Source of the DNA: UBA6911 sp964481255
GTDB taxonomy: Bacteria; Acidobacteriota; UBA6911
Direction of reading: 5' to 3'
NCBI GenBank assembly: GCA_964481255.1
Contig: CAYZTZ010000001.1
Span: 46,120-110,119, forward strand
DNA: 64,000 bases
Positions 8,634 through 16,617 of the stretch are shown here, piece after piece; position 1 is the stretch's first letter, and each line of letters starts with the position of its first letter. The notes under the pieces are model-generated. The model was not told the origin of the DNA. It saw only the letters and a program-made list of their open reading frames with translations, and did no database searches. Both the position numbers and the translations under genes were made by a program.

Positions 8634-8825
8634 GTGAAACGAAAAACAGTCAAGGGCGCAGCCAAGAGGTTTAAGGTGACAGGGACGGGCAAGATCATGC
8701 GCCGACACAGCCATGCCCGTCATATTCTGACCAAAAAGCCGCGCAAGCGCATGAGGAAGCTCACGGGCAGCGCCCCGGTGAGCAAGGCGGATCGCGGGCG
8801 CGTCAAGAAAATGCTGAACATCTGA
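8634..8825 (+). CDS. rpmI: 50S ribosomal protein L35
   Basis: A 63-residue, very basic protein with the L35 signature (KTVKGAAKRFKVTGTGKIMR, then HARHILTKKPRKRMRKL). The start is GTG at 8634, six bases after AGGAGG at 8622-8627; an upstream in-frame ATG-like extension to 8571 is not protein-like. It lies between infC and rplT. Confidence 0.95.
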   Translation: MKRKTVKGAAKRFKVTGTGKIMRRHSHARHILTKKPRKRMRKLTGSAPVSKADRGRVKKMLNI

Positions 8826-8852
8826 TCGGGAGACGTAAGCGGGAGTTAAGAG

Positions 8853-9215
8853 ATGCCAAGAGTCAAAAGAGGCAACAAGCGTGTCCAGCGGCGGAAGAAA
8901 ATTCTCAAGCTGGCGAAAGGTTACAGGCTGACCAAGAGCAAACTGCACCGGTCGGCGAAGGAGTCCGTCGATCGGGCGCTCCGTTTCGCCTATCGCGACC
9001 GCCGCGCCAAGAAGAGGGATTTCCGGAGCCTGTTTATCCTGCGGGTCGGCGCGGCCGCCCGGAAGAACGATATTTCCTACAGCCGGTTCATAAGCGGTCT
9101 GAAAAAGGCCGGAATCGAGCTGGACCGCCGGGTTCTCGCCGAGATCGCCGTCCATGATCCCGAGACCTTTACCCGGCTGACCGAAAGCGCCAAAGCGGCG
9201 CTGGCGGCCGCCTGA
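8853..9215 (+). CDS. rplT: 50S ribosomal protein L20
   Basis: A 120-residue basic protein with the L20 hallmarks: RVKRGNKRVQRRKKILKLAK at the N-terminus, a long helical region with GYRLTKSKLHRSAKESV, and RKNDISYSRFISGLKKAGIELDR near the C-terminus. It binds 23S rRNA early in assembly and, in other bacteria, represses the rpmI-rplT mRNA. Any operator for that was not identified here. GGAG lies 10 bases before the ATG. Confidence 0.97.
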   Translation: MPRVKRGNKRVQRRKKILKLAKGYRLTKSKLHRSAKESVDRALRFAYRDRRAKKRDFRSLFILRVGAAARKNDISYSRFISGLKKAGIELDRRVLAEIAVHDPETFTRLTESAKAALAAA

Positions 9216-9247
9216 GAACAACCGTCTTTCAGAACCGATACGAGAGC

Positions 9248-9279
9248 GCCCGGGGGACCTGCCACGCCGGGCTTTTCTT
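9248..9279 (+). terminator. Possible intrinsic terminator/attenuator between rplT and pheS
   Basis: The stem GCCCGG (9248-9253) pairs with CCGGGC (9267-9272) around a 13-base loop, followed by TTTTCTTT. A second small hairpin, ACTCC/GGAGT (9287-9300) plus five Ts, follows directly. Either could end transcription or attenuate pheST. Confidence 0.45.
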
Positions 9280-9352
9280 TTATGGGACTCCCCCTGGAGT
9301 TTTTCCCCCGCTGCGGCGGGGTCGCGAAAACCTTCGGCAGGCAGAGGTGATC

Positions 9353-10369
9353 ATGAAGGACATCATCGACTCATTGCGGCGGCAGTTTGAAGAGGACCTC
9401 GCCGCCGTCAGCGACATGGAGACCTGGAAGGCCGTCAGGGACAAATACATCGCGCGCGACAGCGGTCTGATCACGACCCGCCTCAAAAAGATCCGGGATC
9501 TTCCCAAGGAACAGCGCCCCGCCTTCGGGCAGGCGATGAACCAGCTGCTCGCTTTCGCCGAGGAACGGCTGCAGGAGAAACAAGCGCAGGCGAAGGAGGC
9601 GCTCCTGTCCGCGCGCCGGCGCTCGCTGGATGTCACCCGGCCCGGCTTTCCTTACGCCCTGGGGACCGCCCATCCGATCAAACGTCTCCAGGCCGAGATC
9701 GAAGAGGTCTTCGTGAATCTGGGCTTTCAGGTTCTGGATCTCCCGGAAATCGAGCGGGAATATTACAATTTTGAAGCCCTGAACATGCCCCGGAGCCATC
9801 CGGCGCGGGATTCGCAGGACACCTTTTACTTTGACGAAAACACGCTCCTTCGGACCCACTGCACCTCCGTGGACGTGCACGCCATGGAGACGATGAAGCC
9901 TCCGATCCGGGCCGTGACAACGGGCAAGGTGTATCGAAGGGACCCTTTCGACGCCACCCATTCGCCGATGTTTTATCAGGTCGATGTCGTCGTGGTGGAG
10001 GAGGGCATCACCATGGGGCACATGAAGGGGATGCTGGAGGTCTTCCTCAAGCGGATCTTTCATCCGGACATCCGGATGCGCCTGAGGCCGGGCTTTTTCC
10101 CTTTCGTGGAGCCGGGCGCGGAGGTCGACATCAGCTGTATTTTCTGCGCCGGCAGAGGCTGCCCCACCTGCAAGCAGACCGGATGGATCGAAATCCTCGG
10201 CGCGGGGATGGTTCATCCCAAGGTGCTCCGGATGTCGGGCGTGGACGACGCGCGCTATTCCGGCTTCGCCTGGGGCATGGGAATCGACCGCGTGGCGATT
10301 CTCAAGTATGGAGTCGACGACATCCGGCTTTTCTTTGAAAACGACCTCAGGTTCTTGAAACAGTTTTAA
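9353..10369 (+). CDS. pheS: Phenylalanyl-tRNA synthetase alpha subunit
   Basis: A 338-residue class II catalytic subunit. It has an N-terminal coiled-coil arm (residues about 1-95), motif 2 (AVTTGKVYRRDPFDATHSP), a Cys-rich insert CIFCAGRGCPTCKQTGW (possible zinc knuckle) and motif 3 near FAWGMGIDRVAILKYG. With PheT it forms the (alpha-beta)2 enzyme for tRNA-Phe. The ATG at 9353 lies five bases after AGAGG; an in-frame GTG at 9347 is too close to that site. Confidence 0.96.
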   Translation: MKDIIDSLRRQFEEDLAAVSDMETWKAVRDKYIARDSGLITTRLKKIRDLPKEQRPAFGQAMNQLLAFAEERLQEKQAQAKEALLSARRRSLDVTRPGFPYALGTAHPIKRLQAEIEEVFVNLGFQVLDLPEIEREYYNFEALNMPRSHPARDSQDTFYFDENTLLRTHCTSVDVHAMETMKPPIRAVTTGKVYRRDPFDATHSPMFYQVDVVVVEEGITMGHMKGMLEVFLKRIFHPDIRMRLRPGFFPFVEPGAEVDISCIFCAGRGCPTCKQTGWIEILGAGMVHPKVLRMSGVDDARYSGFAWGMGIDRVAILKYGVDDIRLFFENDLRFLKQF

Positions 10370-10423
10370 AGGAACCGGCGCGCAGGAACGTCGCGCGCCG
10401 ATCCCGCGCAGGAGTTCCGGAAG

Positions 10424-12478
10424 ATGAGAATCAGCCTTGAATGGCTTCAAGATTATGTCGAAATCCACGAGAGTCCCGAAAAGCTGAAGGAAGACCTGTC
10501 GATGATCGGCCTCCTGGTCGAAACGGTCGAGGACGTCCGGGGGACCTCCGTCCTGGAAGTCGAGGTGACGTCGAACCGGCCGGACTGTCTCAGCTATATC
10601 GGCATCGCGCGCGAAACGGCCGCTTTCTACGGGAGGCGGCTGAAACGGCCGCCGCTCGAGGAGCATCTGACGGCGTCCGCCGAGCGGGTCCCGTACGACA
10701 TTGAAATCCGGGACGAGGATCTTTGCCCGCGGTATGTGGCCCTCGTCCTCGACGGGATTCAGGTGGCCGCCTCGCCGCCCTGGATGCAGCGACGCCTGGA
10801 AGCCGCGGGAATGCGCCCTCTCAACAATATCGTCGACATCACCAACTATGTCCTGCTGGAAATGGGGCACCCGCTGCATGCCTTCGATTACGACCGGCTG
10901 CGCGGCGGAAGAATCGTCGTCGCCCGGGCCGCGCAGGGGGAGCGCATGGAGACTCTCGACGGCGTTGAACGCGAGCTGGACGACGCCATGCTTCTGATCA
11001 AAGACGGCGAAGGCGCTGTCGGGATCGCGGGGGTCATGGGCGGGCGGAATTCGGAGATCTCTCAATCCACAACCCGCGTGCTCCTGGAATCCGCCTATTT
11101 CAGCCCGGCGTCCATACGGCGCACATCCAAGAAACTGGGACTGTCCACGGAGGCGAGCTACCGTTTCGAGCGCGGCGCCGATTGCGAAAACACGGTGCCT
11201 GCGATCGCCCGCACCTGCTACCTGATCGAACAGCTCGCCGGCGGGCGCGTCGCCGGGAGCCTCAGGGACGTCTGTCCGAAAAAAAAGGATCCGCTGCGCA
11301 TCTTCCTGAGTCGGGATAAGGCCAACGCGCTGATCGGCGCGGAGCTGACCGAGGAGTTCATCGAGACGACCCTCAGGGGCCTGGAGTTCAAGCTTGAGAG
11401 GCGCGGTCCCGGCGCCTGGGACGTCACCTGCCCCTCGCACCGGGTGGACATGGAACTGGAGGCAGACCTCATCGAGGAACTGGCGCGCTTTTACGGATAT
11501 CAGAGCATCCCGTCCGTACTCCCCCCGAACCGGAATGTCGGGGCGCATTCCCCGGTGTATGCCGTTGAGAGCGCCCTGCGGGCCGTCCTGACCGGGCAGG
11601 GGTACAGCGAGGCCGTCAATCTGAGCTTCGCCCAGGAAGCGGATCACGTGGAATTCAGGCCCCTTCAGGGGGAACGCATCGCCGTCCGGAACCCGCTCAC
11701 GGAAGACACGCACTTCATGCGCACCACGCTGGCGCCCGGACTGGTGCGGTCGGCCAAGCGAAATTTCAACCACGACCAGCGCCGAGTCCTCCTGTTCGAG
11801 ATCGGGAAGGTCTATGGCGCCGGATCGGACGGAATACCGCAGGAACGGAACTGCCTCGGCGTACTGGGAACGGGAAGTTTCGCGGGCCAGAATTGGGCGC
11901 ACCCGTCGGCGGAGTATGATTTCTTTCATATGAAGGGGATTCTGGAGAGGCTCCTTCGCGGAATACGGGTCGCGAACTACGAGATGGAACCGGCCAAAGA
12001 CGTGGGATGGCTCCATCCGGCCGAGGCTGCGTCCTTGATTATCCTCGGAGAACGCGTCGGGGTCCTGGGGGCCCTGTCGGACTCCCTCAGCGAAAAATAC
12101 AAGCTTCGCCAGCCCGTTTACCTCGCGGAAATAGATCTGCAGGGCCTCATGCGCCACGCCTTCGCCCCGATCTCCTTCGAGCCGCTGGCGCGGTACCCGG
12201 CGGTGGAGCGCGACATGTCCATCCTTGTGGCCAAAGACACGGCCTATGAGGCGATACGCAAAGCCGTTCTGGGCCTGCGCATCCCGGAACTGAAGGACCT
12301 GGACCTCGTGGATGTGTATGAAGGGGAAAAAATACCCGCCGGCAAGGCGAGTCTGACTCTTCGGTTCACATTTCAGGATCGTGAAAGGACTCTTGTCGTT
12401 GACCGGGTGCAGCATTTCATCGATACTATTCTATCAACCTTGCGCCAAAATTGCGGAGCGGAGCTCAGATTCTTATGA
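10424..12478 (+). CDS. pheT: Phenylalanyl-tRNA synthetase beta subunit, short form without EMAP-II-like domain
   Basis: 684 residues, against ~800 in the common form. After the N-terminal B1 segment (MRISLEWLQDYVEI...LSMIGLLVETVEDV) it jumps directly to EVEVTSNRPDCLSYIGIARE, so the ~110-residue tRNA-binding OB domain (B2) is absent. B3/B4 (the editing region), B5 and the catalytic-like core follow, and the ferredoxin-fold anticodon-binding domain is at the C-terminus (ARYPAVERDMSILVAKD...). The stop overlaps the start of the ZapB-like gene (ATGA). Confidence 0.95.
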   Translation: MRISLEWLQDYVEIHESPEKLKEDLSMIGLLVETVEDVRGTSVLEVEVTSNRPDCLSYIGIARETAAFYGRRLKRPPLEEHLTASAERVPYDIEIRDEDLCPRYVALVLDGIQVAASPPWMQRRLEAAGMRPLNNIVDITNYVLLEMGHPLHAFDYDRLRGGRIVVARAAQGERMETLDGVERELDDAMLLIKDGEGAVGIAGVMGGRNSEISQSTTRVLLESAYFSPASIRRTSKKLGLSTEASYRFERGADCENTVPAIARTCYLIEQLAGGRVAGSLRDVCPKKKDPLRIFLSRDKANALIGAELTEEFIETTLRGLEFKLERRGPGAWDVTCPSHRVDMELEADLIEELARFYGYQSIPSVLPPNRNVGAHSPVYAVESALRAVLTGQGYSEAVNLSFAQEADHVEFRPLQGERIAVRNPLTEDTHFMRTTLAPGLVRSAKRNFNHDQRRVLLFEIGKVYGAGSDGIPQERNCLGVLGTGSFAGQNWAHPSAEYDFFHMKGILERLLRGIRVANYEMEPAKDVGWLHPAEAASLIILGERVGVLGALSDSLSEKYKLRQPVYLAEIDLQGLMRHAFAPISFEPLARYPAVERDMSILVAKDTAYEAIRKAVLGLRIPELKDLDLVDVYEGEKIPAGKASLTLRFTFQDRERTLVVDRVQHFIDTILSTLRQNCGAELRFL

Positions 12479-12753
12479 ATGAAACCAAATCTCAGCGGGA
12501 AACCACCGGCCTGGAACGCTTCGGCCAGCTCGAGGACAGAATCTTCCGCATGGTGGAGGAATACAAGTCCGTCCGCAGGGAAATCGAGTCCCTTCGGGCC
12601 GAAAACCAGCGCCTGAAGGAGGAGATCGGAAACCTGCGCAAGACCGAATCCACGGTGCACGAAAATCTGGCGCAGTATCAAAAGGAACGAGAGGAGCTTC
12701 GGGAGCGCGTGGAAAAAGCCCTGGCCCTGCTGGCCACGCTGGAAGCGCGCTAG
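12475..12753 (+). CDS. ZapB-like coiled-coil protein
   Basis: A 92-residue, almost entirely heptad-patterned protein (IESLRAENQRLKEEIGNLRK), soluble, with no other domain. Size and coiled coil fit ZapB, the Z-ring layer partner of ZapA, and zapA is the next gene, which supports the role. Sequence alone cannot exclude another small coiled-coil protein. The ATG overlaps the pheT stop (ATGA), indicating translational coupling. Confidence 0.75.
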   Translation: MNETKSQRETTGLERFGQLEDRIFRMVEEYKSVRREIESLRAENQRLKEEIGNLRKTESTVHENLAQYQKEREELRERVEKALALLATLEAR

Positions 12754-12792
12754 GGGGATTCAGCCGTGCCCGAGGCGCCGCGGGGCGGACCT

Positions 12793-13089
12793 ATGAACGA
12801 ACAGCCGGAAACGACCTCGGTCCATGTCAAAATATACGACAGGCAATACACGCTGCGAACGACGGGCGATCCCGAACGGCTCCGCGCTCTGTGCGCCGGC
12901 CTGGATAAACGGATGCGTGAAATCACGGCCTCCACGGGGGCGGTGGACACGTTGAAGGTCGCCGTTCTCGCGGCGCTCAGTCTGGCGGACGAGCTGCAGA
13001 GGGTTTCGGAGGAATTTCGGAGGCTGGATGAATCCGTCGGCCGGCGGTCCCTTGCCTGCGTTTCGATGCTGGAGCGCGCCGTCACCTGA
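12793..13089 (+). CDS. zapA: Cell division protein ZapA
   Basis: 98 residues in the ZapA pattern: a short beta-rich N-terminus (SVHVKIYDRQYTLRTTGDPE), a helix LRALCAGLDKRMREI, and a C-terminal coiled coil (TLKVAVLAALSLADELQRV). ZapA bundles FtsZ filaments. The start is uncertain: ATG 12793 is chosen, but an in-frame GTG at 12766 has a better G-rich site and would add nine residues. The pheT-zapB-zapA order followed by a 6S candidate and ymdB resembles the zapA/ssrS/ymdB neighbourhood of other bacteria. Confidence 0.85.
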   Translation: MNEQPETTSVHVKIYDRQYTLRTTGDPERLRALCAGLDKRMREITASTGAVDTLKVAVLAALSLADELQRVSEEFRRLDESVGRRSLACVSMLERAVT

Positions 13090-13174
13090 TCGACGGTATG
13101 GCGTGCAGGCTGGAGAGTGCGGGGCGGCCGACGGGGATGGAATTCCGCCCTCAAACGGATGGCGGATCCGGCGG

Positions 13175-13960
13175 TTACAGATGAAACGGCAGGTTCAGCC
13201 TCTCGATGGCGAGAGCCCGGCCGCTGGATTCCTCGACTTCGATCACGACGCCGCAAAGCCTTAAATTGCCCGAAGCCGGTTCCAACCGAACCGGGATCTG
13301 CCGCAGGAAGCGGTCCAGCGCCAGGTCCGGCACGGAGCCGATGACGGAATCGTGGGGCCCGGTCATTCCGATGTCGGTGATATAGGCCGTTCCCCGAGGG
13401 AGGATGCGGTCGTCCGCCGTCTGCACGTGCGTGTGGGTGCCTATCACGGCGCTGACGCGGCCGTCCAAATACCATCCCATCGCCTGCTTTTCCGAGGTGG
13501 CCTCCGCATGGAAATCGACGATGATGATGGGCGTCTGTTTCCGGATGCCCTCCACGGCCTCCATCCCGATCCGGAATGGGCAGTCCACGCTCGCCATGAA
13601 GACGCGGCCCTGAAGGTTGAGCACCCCGATGCGCAGTCCGCAGCTGGCGTCCCCGATGAATATGCCTGTGCCCGGAACACCCGGCGGGTAGTTATGGGGG
13701 CGGAGCAGTTTCGGCTGCGTCGCAAGGTAATCGGTGACGGCGCGCTTGTCCCAGATATGGTTGCCGGACGTGAGCAGGTCGATCCCGAAATCCAGGAGCT
13801 CGTCGGCGATGGGCGGCGTAATGCCGAACCCGCCCGCCGCGTTCTCGATGTTGGCGATGCAGAAGTCGATGCGGCGCTCATGGATCAGGCCCTGCAGCTT
13901 TTGCTGCACCAGCTTTCTGCCGGGCCTGCCGAAGATGTCGCCCAGAAATAGGATTCTCAT
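13175..13960 (-). CDS. ymdB: YmdB-family metallophosphoesterase
   Basis: 261 residues. All metal-site motifs of the YmdB/Dr1281 family are visible: ILFLGDIFGRPGR (Asp), NIENAAGGFG (Glu), TSGNHIWD (Asn/His), VDFHAEATSEK (His) and GTHTHVQTAD (two His). Family members hydrolyse 2',3'-cyclic nucleotides and affect biofilm or stress behaviour in Bacillus. The ATG at 13960 has GGAG at a good distance; the longer in-frame start at 13990 runs into the terminator of the upstream RNA gene. It is convergent with zapA. Confidence 0.93.
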   Translation of the reverse strand: MRILFLGDIFGRPGRKLVQQKLQGLIHERRIDFCIANIENAAGGFGITPPIADELLDFGIDLLTSGNHIWDKRAVTDYLATQPKLLRPHNYPPGVPGTGIFIGDASCGLRIGVLNLQGRVFMASVDCPFRIGMEAVEGIRKQTPIIIVDFHAEATSEKQAMGWYLDGRVSAVIGTHTHVQTADDRILPRGTAYITDIGMTGPHDSVIGSVPDLALDRFLRQIPVRLEPASGNLRLCGVVIEVEESSGRALAIERLNLPFHL

Positions 13961-13988
13961 CAAACTCCGCCCTTGAAAAACCGACTGC

Positions 13989-14178
13989 AAAAAAAAGCGC
14001 CCCCGCGCCGCCGTGTGGCTAGTCTATTTGAACCTTGTCGCCAAGGGGGTGTTCTACGCGCTGCGTCAGGCAATCAAGTTCCCGAAGGAAAAGCTCGCAC
14101 ACGGCAGCGCGATACGAACTCCCATCAAATAGAATGTTGGCTCAAATAATTGTCGCCATCACCAACATTGCAGGGGCT
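13989..14178 (-). ncRNA. ssrS: 6S RNA candidate (ssrS)
   Basis: About 190 nt on the minus strand. The predicted 5' end GCCCCTGC (14177-14170) pairs perfectly, with one G-U, with GCGGGGGC (14006-13999), giving the closed long-hairpin design of 6S RNA; a run of eight Ts follows. Inner hairpins carry RNA-stabilising loops only on this strand: TTCC-TTCG-GGAA and CCTTG-GCGA-CAAGG. Segments such as TTTGAGCCAACATT and AGCCACACGGCGGC resemble the TGAGCCGATATT and AGCCTGCGGCGGC parts of known 6S RNAs. Length, own promoter and position beside zapA also fit. 6S RNA mimics an open promoter and binds the housekeeping RNA polymerase. No other coding feature occupies this stretch. Confidence 0.72.
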
Positions 14179-14184
14179 TATTAT

Positions 14185-14213
14185 ATATTACTTGAGTCCG
14201 CGCCCCGGGTCAA
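14185..14213 (-). promoter_or_regulatory. Promoter of the 6S RNA candidate
   Basis: On the minus strand TTGACC (14213-14208), a 17-base spacer, and TAATAT (14190-14185) predict a start at about 14178, exactly where the closing stem of the RNA begins. Confidence 0.65.
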
Positions 14214-14286
14214 GGAATCCGCGCGGGTGCGCGGGGGGATCACGCTATTTGGCGGCAGGGAGCCGGGCCGGGGGCGCCGGAGGACT

Positions 14287-14312
14287 AAAGACGCGCCACC
14301 CCCGGTCGCGTC
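14287..14312 (-). terminator. Possible terminator downstream of the MtrB-like gene
   Basis: On the minus strand GACGCG...CGCGTC (14312-14290) is followed by TTTAG. The T tract is short, so termination is uncertain. Between here and the stop at 14404 nothing else is seen. Confidence 0.4.
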
Positions 14313-14403
14313 CCCTTCCAGTTAGTGCCCGCCCCATATCCCGGTCATGCGCAGTCCTTCGTCCCATGCGTCCGCGGAATCCTTGGGGCCGGACCGCATG
14401 CGT

Positions 14404-16608
14404 CTAGAAGCGGTAGCGGATCGTGCTGTAGGCGATGTGAGCCGTGTAATCCGGGAACGCATACACGCCGGAGAGGTAACTTGTGGTGGTCCCCGACCCG
14501 ATCGTGTAAAGAAACCCCTCGTACTGATCGTCCTTGTAACCGTATTTTTCGTAGCTATAGCCCACGGTCCAGTCGAGATCCCGCGAGATGAGAATCAGCG
14601 CCCGGGGATTGAAGGACCGGCGATGCGTGTCGTCATAGGAGCGGATCGGGAAGAGCAGGGTAGCCGGGGTCCCGTCCGAAAGGGTCTGCGATTGAAAATC
14701 CACCCATCCCTTTGTTTCTTGTATCAGGGCGGAGGCTTTCAACACTAGCCTGGCCGACACGGGCCAGTCGCCTCCAAACTCCACGGTCCAGTTCTTATCC
14801 CGAAGTTTCGCTCCCCAGTTGAAGGCCGCCGTGGTTGGCGGAACATTGGGATCGAAGCAGTTCGGCGAGCTCGGCGGGCAGGTCGCGGCGTTGACGGTGC
14901 GGTGATAGGAGTCGTAATCGATCCATTCGATGTCCCCGAACAGCGTCACGCGGAATTTTTCCGGATCGCCGTAGGAGAGGCTTCCGTAAAGCTCCTTCCT
15001 ATGATCTTTCAGCCGGCCCAATACGACGTCCTGGTAATCGTTTTTCTTGTAGTAAGCTTCGAAACCGAAATCCAGCAACGGCGCCGGCGTCCAGTCCAGA
15101 TAGGCTTTGAGGAGATGCTGGTTCAGATCGGAGACGTCAAAGGAGCGGTTAAAACGCTCCAGATAATAGGGAGAATAGGCGTTGAAGCCCGCGTTGTCGG
15201 TTAGGAATTCCGAGCGCCTCCGGGTGTATTGGTATTTCAGGCGAGCCGTCACGACATCCGACGAGGTATTGGACCATTGCACGAAAAACCTGTTTTCCGA
15301 TGTCTCCTCGGAATCGAATCGGTTCCTGTTGATGTCCAGATAGTCGTAACCCGCGCTCCAGCGGTTCCCCGGCGAAAGCCGGTAGCCGGCCTCGAATCCG
15401 GCGTTGTTTTTCGTGTATTCGTAGCGCTCCCCTTCGCAGACGACATTCACGTTGGCCGGCGAGGTCGTCCCGGGGGCGAAGCAGACCAGCCCGGTTGTCG
15501 TGAGGGGGACATTGAAGGCGATGTCGGTCGACGTGTTGCGTCTCCGGTAGTAGTTGTAATAAAGGCGCGTGTCCAGGCGGCGCAACGGTTCCGACGCAAA
15601 GGAGACCTGCCCGGTCACATTCTCGACCTTGCCGTAGAACACCGGCGAACTCGGGTTGGTCGGGGTCAACGCGGCGGAACCGGATGTATTCAAAACCTCA
15701 TCGATCATATCTGCGTCGTCGGTAACCCTGTCGTAGGTCAGCCGTCCGGAGAGCGTGGAATTCAGAAACAGCTTCCGCAGCATGCCGCTGGCGCTGATCC
15801 TCGTGTAGTTGTTGTTCGGCGCGAAGGTGGCCGTGTCCATCCCGAAACCGAAGAACGGATTCTGAAATTCAAGGAATTCGTTGTCGTTGCTGAAGATGCT
15901 TTCCAGCCAATGGACCGCGAAATGGGCCCGCGGCGACTGATACCCTCCCTCGACGGAGACATTGACCGTGGAGTGGTGCAGCGGGTAGGGGAGGTCGATG
16001 AAGCCGTTGCCGGGGCTTGTGCCCAGGGCCGCCGCGTCGACCTTGTTGATGCCGGTTTGGCGGACTTCATTGCCTTCCACGACCGCGTACCATGGCGAGC
16101 GTCCGGAAAACTCGAACTCCCCGCCGATGTCCCGCCGCTTCGACGAGAAACTGAAGGAGGACCAGGGCGGCACCTGCGAGTTGGCCAGTTCGGCGGGAAC
16201 GGTCGCGAAGAGCCAGAGTGTATGCTCTCCGATCCCGGTGTAGGGCAGCCGCGCGCCGTTCGGGCCGAAGCCGAAATTGTGGACCAGCCAGTCGGCATGG
16301 AAATCGAACCGGAACCTTCCATGCACGCCGCCCTGTGCGGAAAGACGCATGTCGTCGCGGCCGAGGTTTTCGCCGAACATATCGAAGTAGAAAAGACCGT
16401 TGCGTCCCTGAAGATCGAAAACGCCGAAGGGCCCGTCGGACAAATCGCGGTATTCGTTCAGTTTTGCGGCGTCCTTCGTCTCTTCGTCGGTCCCGATTCC
16501 GCCCGCTCCGATACTGCCGGACAGCTTGAAACCGTTATCCTGCGCCGAGGCCGCGCCGCATCCGGCCGAGAGGATTGCGATAAGGATGGAAAGGAGCGTC
16601 GCTTTCAT
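14404..16608 (-). CDS. MtrB/PioB-family outer-membrane beta-barrel
   Basis: 734 residues. It has a signal peptide (residues about 1-22, cleavage ASA-QD), then alternating amphipathic strands throughout and a C-terminal strand ending YSTIRYRF, as in outer-membrane barrels. It reads like the MtrB/PioB family, the porin sheath around a periplasmic decaheme cytochrome. The N-terminal CXXC found in Shewanella MtrB is not present. It starts nine bases after the stop of the decaheme cytochrome gene with a GGAGG site, so the pair forms one operon. No extracellular MtrC/OmcA-type cytochrome is visible nearby. Confidence 0.85.
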   Translation of the reverse strand: MKATLLSILIAILSAGCGAASAQDNGFKLSGSIGAGGIGTDEETKDAAKLNEYRDLSDGPFGVFDLQGRNGLFYFDMFGENLGRDDMRLSAQGGVHGRFRFDFHADWLVHNFGFGPNGARLPYTGIGEHTLWLFATVPAELANSQVPPWSSFSFSSKRRDIGGEFEFSGRSPWYAVVEGNEVRQTGINKVDAAALGTSPGNGFIDLPYPLHHSTVNVSVEGGYQSPRAHFAVHWLESIFSNDNEFLEFQNPFFGFGMDTATFAPNNNYTRISASGMLRKLFLNSTLSGRLTYDRVTDDADMIDEVLNTSGSAALTPTNPSSPVFYGKVENVTGQVSFASEPLRRLDTRLYYNYYRRRNTSTDIAFNVPLTTTGLVCFAPGTTSPANVNVVCEGERYEYTKNNAGFEAGYRLSPGNRWSAGYDYLDINRNRFDSEETSENRFFVQWSNTSSDVVTARLKYQYTRRRSEFLTDNAGFNAYSPYYLERFNRSFDVSDLNQHLLKAYLDWTPAPLLDFGFEAYYKKNDYQDVVLGRLKDHRKELYGSLSYGDPEKFRVTLFGDIEWIDYDSYHRTVNAATCPPSSPNCFDPNVPPTTAAFNWGAKLRDKNWTVEFGGDWPVSARLVLKASALIQETKGWVDFQSQTLSDGTPATLLFPIRSYDDTHRRSFNPRALILISRDLDWTVGYSYEKYGYKDDQYEGFLYTIGSGTTTSYLSGVYAFPDYTAHIAYSTIRYRF

Positions 16609-16617
16609 AAGGGCCTC

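Noticed and set aside
9282..9350. A 22-codon ORF before pheS with three Phe codons, as a pheST leader peptide
   Set aside because: No ribosome site, only one FF pair, and the hairpins around it do not form a clear terminator/antiterminator pair. E. coli PheM has far more Phe codons.
9371..12415. A ~1,000-codon open frame on the minus strand opposite pheS-pheT
   Set aside because: It is a mirror frame caused by GC-rich codon use; the plus strand encodes clear PheS/PheT motifs and the mirror protein has shadow-type Arg/His/Gly composition. The same applies to long mirror frames opposite rel, the synthase and the cytochrome operon.
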